Positions 31,797 through 34,807 of a stretch of DNA of 34,807 bases are shown here, one piece after another. The stretch lies in contig JADHXY010000006.1 in NCBI GenBank assembly GCA_016782755.1, forward strand, positions 1-34,807, given 5' to 3'. Numbering within the stretch: position 1 is the first letter of the stretch; each line of letters begins with the position of its first letter. This DNA comes from Phycisphaerae bacterium (lineage in GTDB: Bacteria; Planctomycetota; Phycisphaerae; Sedimentisphaerales; Anaerobacaceae). The notes below the pieces were generated by a model, which searched no databases, was not told the origin of the DNA, and worked only from the letters and a program-made list of their open reading frames with translations. The position numbers and the translations under genes were made by a program.

Positions 31797-34700
31797 CTAT
31801 TTCTTGATAAACATTGGCTCATCATGAACAAAAAACTGGACTTCAAGCCATGGGGCACTCTTTTTGTTATGATTGGTCACCTCAATATCTAAGTAGCCCG
31901 CTGGGGCCTCGGCTTTATCAAGCACAACAGGCAGGTCTTCGAGTTTGTTCCAATTCAGGTCATAGACCCCAACACTGTTTCCGCCTTGATACCAAAGGTA
32001 GCGATCCGAAGGAACTGTCCCTTTTATCTTGATCTTTCCATCTCCAACCTTGATTTCAGGATTGACCAGGGCAGAATCCTTTTCCGGCAGGAACCTGAGG
32101 TCTTCAATCAATACCGATGATTTGCTATGAGGTTTAATTCTGTCAATTCCCAAAGAAATTTTGGTAATGCTATTGCCCCGCCAACGTTTATAGGCATTTA
32201 AAAAGGGCCAGCGTGCATCAGTCCATGACGCTTGCGGAGTTGGAATTTCAATATAACGTTTGCCTTTGAAGTCGAGATGAACGATATAGTCACGGGTTCC
32301 CTGACCACTGATGCGGATAACCAGAATGGCGCCGCTGCCGTCACCAGTAACAACAATCCCCATACCCCCTGCCTTGGTGATGTCGGTTTTTACTTTATAC
32401 CACGGCATGGTGTCACTCTTCTCTTTAACCAGCGCAAGAACCTTGCCTGTATCATTTTGGCAGCTTATCCTGACCCCTTTGCTTTCCCGAACAAAACGTG
32501 TCTGGCCCTTCTGCTGGATATTTGCCGGATCGGGCATAATCCGATAACTGATCTCCTGGCCTGACAGATTTTTTGCAGCACGTTTTTCAATCGTTACTCC
32601 CGAGGCACCCTGGAACTTATCCAGCATGTCGTTGAACTTCTTTTCTTCTTTGCTTTCCCCTTTAGCTTTCAACCGCATCAAGGCAATATCCCGATTGAAG
32701 TCAGGCATAACACGCACGATAAATTCCGGAACCTGGCTGTGATAAGGATTGTTTACACGGAGAACCTCCCCGGGCCGAATATATTGATATGGATACACTG
32801 TGCCGTGTTCCTGATGAAAGGTCCAGCCGCGGTCAATGCCTTCCCGTTTCATAATCCGGAAAGGCACTACGCTGAGCGCGTCGCCTTCGCCCTCAAAGCG
32901 AAATATCTCATCGACCAAACTGTAGCGTGAACTCCATGGGTTTTCATACCACGAGGAGAATATACGCTTCTTGATCGCCTGGGGCAGTTTTGGCCCCAGC
33001 GTACGCCATTGATTGAAAGTCTTGCCGTAGTGATCTATCAGGCCGTGACCATTAAATATATCCATGGTTATATCATGAAATCCCGCTTGAGCCGTGATAG
33101 CCGTGCGGAGGCTGGCAGCTGTACGGGCAGGGATAGCCCAGCAGTAGGCATAGGGGCTGCTGGCAGACCAGTGGCTCTGGTGAAGACCGATCTTCATATC
33201 ATCAGCCCAGGGAATGCCCACGGAGCGACCATTGCGTGTAGTATCCATGGCGTTCTGTACCGAATGAAATTTCCCCTCAATAAAACCCCATGTCATATCC
33301 CCTCCGGAGGTGCTGCCATACACAGGGTGATCAATATTACGGTACACTTCGCCCATAAATTTGGTCGTTCCATAATGAAACATCATTGCATGAACTTCCA
33401 AAGCGTCAAAGTTGGCTGAGCCAGCATTCACTTCATTGTGAAATTCTCCAAACCGTTTAGCCATCTCTTCCATAAGGGTGCTGTCGGGATCCGGGGCAAA
33501 GGCAATGCCGTAAGTGCGATACAACCCACGCGCCTGCTCACCAGCGACATGTGAAACGGCGTCGGTGTTGCCAAATCCGCGTTTGCAGCCTTTCAGGGTC
33601 CAGGTTCCATCTCCATTGTTGGTGTATTCCGTGAAGGTGACAAGTTCATTGCCTATCTGCATGCAGTGTCTGTCATAGACTTCCACAAATTTGCGATTTG
33701 AATCATATTCAGTGCTATGTTCCCTACCTTCGGCGACGACAATTTCTTGTGATTGCCTATCGGTATTTTTGGCAAGTTTCCCACGCCACCAATAAGCTAA
33801 TCTCGCATCAGGGATCTTGCCGAGATACTCAGGATGTTTTTCTCCCAGTCCATAGCTTATCGTTCTAAAGGTCAACTTCATTCCCTTGCTTTCAAGATAT
33901 TTGCCAAATGCGACCATGTCTTTTCTGCCGCCGGGGAATATTTTCTCGCTAACCTCGAAATTATCCCGATCCGATGCCCAATATCTGTCACCCCAAGTAT
34001 TCAAATGCATGTAAACTTTTTTCATACCGAACTCCGCCGCCTTGTCGGCAAGCGGTTTCAGGTCTTCCGGTTTTCTCGGCCCGATATACATTTGTGTCGT
34101 ATAGGTTTTACACACTATGTCAATATAGTCTGATATCCATTTTTTTGCGCGTGCAACTGTCCATTCACCTTCAACCTTTGGATGCGGCATGTTTTCATTC
34201 GCCCAGACATCATAGAGTATTTCATCGTCATCCTCATCATTCTTTGGATACCACAAGGCTATTCCGCCGAGAGGATTGTCCTTGCTTCTCTGCAGAACCC
34301 CAAAGAAACTGGGATTATTACCAAGCCGAGGTGTTTTTTTGGTTACACCATCCAGAGGCATCCAGTTAGTCCCGTCAATCCTTTGCATGGTGAGTACAGT
34401 GGCATGTTCTTTCTCTGGATTCTCCATGCTGACCAACTCAAGCGTCAGGTAACTTCCCTTATCGGTAGCCTTAAAGGTAAAACGAGGCAATTCTCCTTTT
34501 GCCGGAGCAAGTTTTATCAAATCACCATTTTGAGAAACCGATTTAAGCCCGATTATCCTGCGTTTGCCGTCATCCAGGCCGTAAACATTCTCCAGCAATT
34601 CCACTGTGAATAAACAGTCTATATTTTTTATTTTCAACAACCTCTTGACCGCAGCTTTTTCGACAAGAGCCACAGCCTGACCATCAGAACTCAACACAAG

Positions 34701-34799
34701 ATCAAACCGACCACTTTCTATAAATATATTCGCAGCTTCAATATTTCCAGATAAAACAAGCAAAACCACAACCAACAATAAACTCTTGAAAATTTTCAT
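31797..34799 (-). CDS. Secreted 1000-aa protein, putative new glycoside hydrolase; paralogue of 18426-21296
   Basis: It has a signal peptide (MKIFKSLLLVVVLLVLSGN) followed by the same order of blocks as the 956-residue protein. These are KDNPLGGIALWY, HPKVEGEW, VYMHLNTWGDRYW, EKIFPGGRKDM, GMKLTFRTISYGLG, PDARLAYWWRGKLA, WTLKGCKRGFGNTDAVSH, FDALEVHA (464-471, with D465 and E468 as catalytic candidates) and NIDHPVYGSTS. The C-terminal beta-sandwich shows VVTGDGSGAILVIRISGQG and DFKGKRYIEIPTP. I know no named family with this set. It is the first visible gene of the polysaccharide cluster. Only eight bases upstream are in the window, so its promoter and ribosome site cannot be judged. Confidence 0.72.
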   Translation of the reverse strand: MKIFKSLLLVVVLLVLSGNIEAANIFIESGRFDLVLSSDGQAVALVEKAAVKRLLKIKNIDCLFTVELLENVYGLDDGKRRIIGLKSVSQNGDLIKLAPAKGELPRFTFKATDKGSYLTLELVSMENPEKEHATVLTMQRIDGTNWMPLDGVTKKTPRLGNNPSFFGVLQRSKDNPLGGIALWYPKNDEDDDEILYDVWANENMPHPKVEGEWTVARAKKWISDYIDIVCKTYTTQMYIGPRKPEDLKPLADKAAEFGMKKVYMHLNTWGDRYWASDRDNFEVSEKIFPGGRKDMVAFGKYLESKGMKLTFRTISYGLGEKHPEYLGKIPDARLAYWWRGKLAKNTDRQSQEIVVAEGREHSTEYDSNRKFVEVYDRHCMQIGNELVTFTEYTNNGDGTWTLKGCKRGFGNTDAVSHVAGEQARGLYRTYGIAFAPDPDSTLMEEMAKRFGEFHNEVNAGSANFDALEVHAMMFHYGTTKFMGEVYRNIDHPVYGSTSGGDMTWGFIEGKFHSVQNAMDTTRNGRSVGIPWADDMKIGLHQSHWSASSPYAYCWAIPARTAASLRTAITAQAGFHDITMDIFNGHGLIDHYGKTFNQWRTLGPKLPQAIKKRIFSSWYENPWSSRYSLVDEIFRFEGEGDALSVVPFRIMKREGIDRGWTFHQEHGTVYPYQYIRPGEVLRVNNPYHSQVPEFIVRVMPDFNRDIALMRLKAKGESKEEKKFNDMLDKFQGASGVTIEKRAAKNLSGQEISYRIMPDPANIQQKGQTRFVRESKGVRISCQNDTGKVLALVKEKSDTMPWYKVKTDITKAGGMGIVVTGDGSGAILVIRISGQGTRDYIVHLDFKGKRYIEIPTPQASWTDARWPFLNAYKRWRGNSITKISLGIDRIKPHSKSSVLIEDLRFLPEKDSALVNPEIKVGDGKIKIKGTVPSDRYLWYQGGNSVGVYDLNWNKLEDLPVVLDKAEAPAGYLDIEVTNHNKKSAPWLEVQFFVHDEPMFIKK

Positions 34800-34807
34800 A
34801 ACAAATA

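Overview
The window looks like chromosome from an anaerobic, polysaccharide-degrading planctomycete, most likely class Phycisphaerae (Sedimentisphaerales-like). The evidence is moderate GC, long runs of twin-arginine or lipoprotein sulfatases next to glycoside hydrolases, and a fibronectin-like module with the HDVYLGT...YFWRVDE...VWSF pattern plus a dockerin-like repeat, which is typical of that class. This assignment is inference from protein style, because no rRNA or marker gene is present. Apart from two transcriptional regulators and one gene fragment, every gene lies on the minus strand. I see no RNA genes, insertion sequences or CRISPR array.

Region 1 (1-8706, minus) is a tight catabolic operon read from 8706 down through the left edge. 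It encodes a fused E1 alpha-beta and a two-lipoyl E2 of a 2-oxoacid (or acetoin) dehydrogenase complex, a rhamnulokinase (RhaB), a PHP-domain metallohydrolase, an unusual 556-residue zinc-type dehydrogenase with two Rossmann domains, and the start of a class II aldolase. Kinase plus aldolase fit L-rhamnose or L-fucose breakdown to DHAP and lactaldehyde. The dehydrogenase and the 2-oxoacid complex would handle the downstream C3/C2 steps. A DeoR-family repressor (8946-9755, plus) is divergent from it, with a candidate operator and promoters between them.

Region 2 (9797-13378) is a compact methyl-transfer module: an MtaC-like corrinoid protein, an MtaB-like methanol:corrinoid methyltransferase, and a divergent AraC-type regulator with a PocR-like sensor domain. 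It is bracketed by a direct repeat. The last ~100 bp of the deoR gene recur, decayed, at 13408-13551 on the far side, which suggests insertion of the module or loss of a second deoR copy.

Region 3 (13587-34799, minus) is an 11-gene polysaccharide-utilisation cluster with mostly short gaps (2 to about 108 bp). It has three S1 sulfatases, two GH29 alpha-L-fucosidases, a GH27 alpha-galactosidase with NPCBM and Ig-like modules, two GH28-like beta-helix proteins, a clan GH-A-like enzyme with an embedded dockerin-like pair, and two ~950-1000-residue paralogues that look like an undescribed glycosidase family. Together these point to a sulfated fucose- and galactose-containing polymer with a possible uronic acid component. 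Released fucose or rhamnose would feed Region 1, and methanol from methyl-esterified or methylated sugars could feed Region 2. No outer-membrane transporter, sulfatase-maturating enzyme, E3 subunit, sugar isomerase or microcompartment shell gene is in the window.
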